A stretch of DNA of 64,000 nt from Malaya genurostris (taxonomy: Eukaryota; Arthropoda; Insecta; Diptera; Culicidae): assembly GCF_030247185.1 (NCBI RefSeq), contig NC_080571.1, positions 142,286,986 through 142,350,985 on the forward strand, in the 5' to 3' direction. Below the pieces are notes generated by a model. The model was not told the DNA's origin. It made no database searches and saw nothing but the letters and a program-made list of their open reading frames with translations. The position numbers and the translations under genes are program-made. Of the stretch, positions 63,060 to 64,000 are shown one piece after another; position 1 is the stretch's first letter; each line of letters opens with the position of its first letter.

Positions 63060-63520
63060 TGTGTAAAGATTATAGGTACATTTCATTCTCTAAATCTAGG
63101 GTTAAATTCACTTTTTATAACTAGATAAGTATTTACAGGTAAGTTATTTACATTTATAAAATTTCATTCTGTTTTCTGGTTTCTATTACGAAATAAAGGG
63201 TAAGTATTGAACATTCCGGCCGCCAAGGATATTTTGCGACTTCAGCGGGAATGATCTTCTGACTAAATGAACAAATGTTGTATTATATGCCTTCCTCTTC
63301 CTCATACAACCCAAAGGGATTTAACCGAATAGCTTCGATCTCGATGGCGGGATAGTGTCCTGGGATGGTATGCTGTAAAGGAGGAATATCTGTACGCAAA
63401 ATGTTGACTTTGGGGTATTTCTTTTAGCTAACGAATTTTACTCTTTTTTTTGATAAAATCGACTAACCGCACTTATTTATTTTCTCCTTTCTTTTCTTAC
63501 TGGATTATGACACACTTCCT
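63060..63520. other. Unassigned region
   Basis: AT-rich, with no ORF I can assign. On the minus strand a short reading HYPAIEIEAIRLNPFGLYEE (about 63290-63350) is notable but too short to name. Confidence 0.35.
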
Positions 63521-63533
63521 TTCCTACAGCACA

Positions 63534-63690
63534 TAATTATGTGCCTGACCTATCTAAAGCATTATTTTCCGTGCCTGACCTATCAAACACCATAAATATC
63601 CCACCGGTTGACCGACGTTTTAAAGCACTTATTTTCCGTGCCTGACCTATTAAACACCATGAATATCCCACCGGTTGATCGACGTTCCAG
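63534..63690. repeat. Tandem repeat with about 68-bp period
   Basis: CCGTGCCTGACCTATCAAAC and AATATCCCACCGGTTGACCG recur at about 63570 and 63638, with a partial earlier copy at 63540. About two and a half units are present. The following ORF (63608-63790) begins within the repeat and I do not support it as a gene. Confidence 0.75.
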
Positions 63691-64000
63691 CAAGGTTCTA
63701 GTTAGAGACGTCCTACAGTACAAGCCACCTCTAAGTCTAGATGAAATCTATAGTTTGCAGCACCTGCGTAACAAATGCTACACGCTATAGACTTTGGGGG
63801 GGGAGTCCTTCGTCCAGTTAGTACCGTCCTGCGTTACAAGCCGATACTAAGTCTGGTCGTATGGTTAATCTGATTCCCCGCCTGCGGTACAAACAAGGAA
63901 GTAGTTCGACCAACGGATGCAAAGTGGAAAAACAACGAAGAGCTCCGGTGTTTTGGGACCAACAGTAGAACTACGAAGCCCGATAAAATCAAAAACCGCC
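63691..64000. other. Right-edge sequence with diverged short repeats
   Basis: Two loosely similar blocks containing CGTCCTACAGTACAAGCC (about 63709) and CGTCCTGCGTTACAAGCC (about 63827), each followed by a CTAAGTCT block. No gene recognised; the sequence is cut by the window end. Confidence 0.4.

Overview
The window is insect DNA, most probably from a culicine mosquito such as Aedes. Evidence: it is AT-rich and carries I-clade, Jockey-like, CR1-like and R1-clade LINEs, a BEL/Pao element, Ty3/gypsy elements including an env-bearing errantivirus, mariner relatives, and eleven long (TA)n arrays. Histone gene remnants have the animal 3' stem-loop instead of a poly(A) signal. I see no intact cellular gene; almost everything is mobile DNA or its decay products. 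Species assignment is inference.

Layout. 1-1530: decayed BEL/Pao pol running off the left edge. 1839-3431: two non-autonomous mariner relatives, the first a DD37D element with hairpin-like ends. 3432-5194: AT-rich, no gene. 5195-about 10300: a decayed I-clade LINE on the minus strand, with a 707-bp TTAA-flanked inverted-repeat element inside its ORF1. 10662-18213: a TA array and a very large inverted repeat (about 3.5-kb arms around a central TA array) holding Jockey-like reverse transcriptase fragments. 18026-22390: remains of a histone H2B/H2A tandem array (two H2B start fragments, one H2A pseudogene, divergent promoters, two 3' stem-loops), interrupted by a deleted BEL element and an R1-clade LINE fragment.

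22391-49121 is one nested structure. A large Ty3/gypsy-type LTR retrotransposon (about 12 kb without its passengers) entered the H2B-H2A divergent promoter, with CTAC on both sides. Its 5' LTR contains a TA array into which an env-containing errantivirus (22849-30014) inserted; the same LTR also carries a 1.15-kb insertion. A 6.1-kb I-clade LINE (35240-41331) interrupts its pol, flanked by a perfect 16-bp target duplication. The histone promoter resumes at 49122.

49246-64000: a Jockey-type LINE on the minus strand split by a three-unit tandem repeat; an inverted second copy of that LINE with a dispersed repeat, giving 1.47-kb inverted arms around a 2.3-kb spacer; a CR1-like LINE with an open 411-codon RT ORF; an unidentified multicopy ORF family; a LINE ORF1 with zinc knuckles; and short tandem repeats at the right edge.

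How they act together: the coding potential is that of selfish elements (Gag, protease, RT, RNase H, integrase/endonuclease, Env, transposase). The main scientific value is the relative chronology: histone array, then LTR element, then errantivirus and I element. A second protease-like segment in the LTR element is the least expected coding feature. Percentages and boundaries were read by eye, without alignment software.
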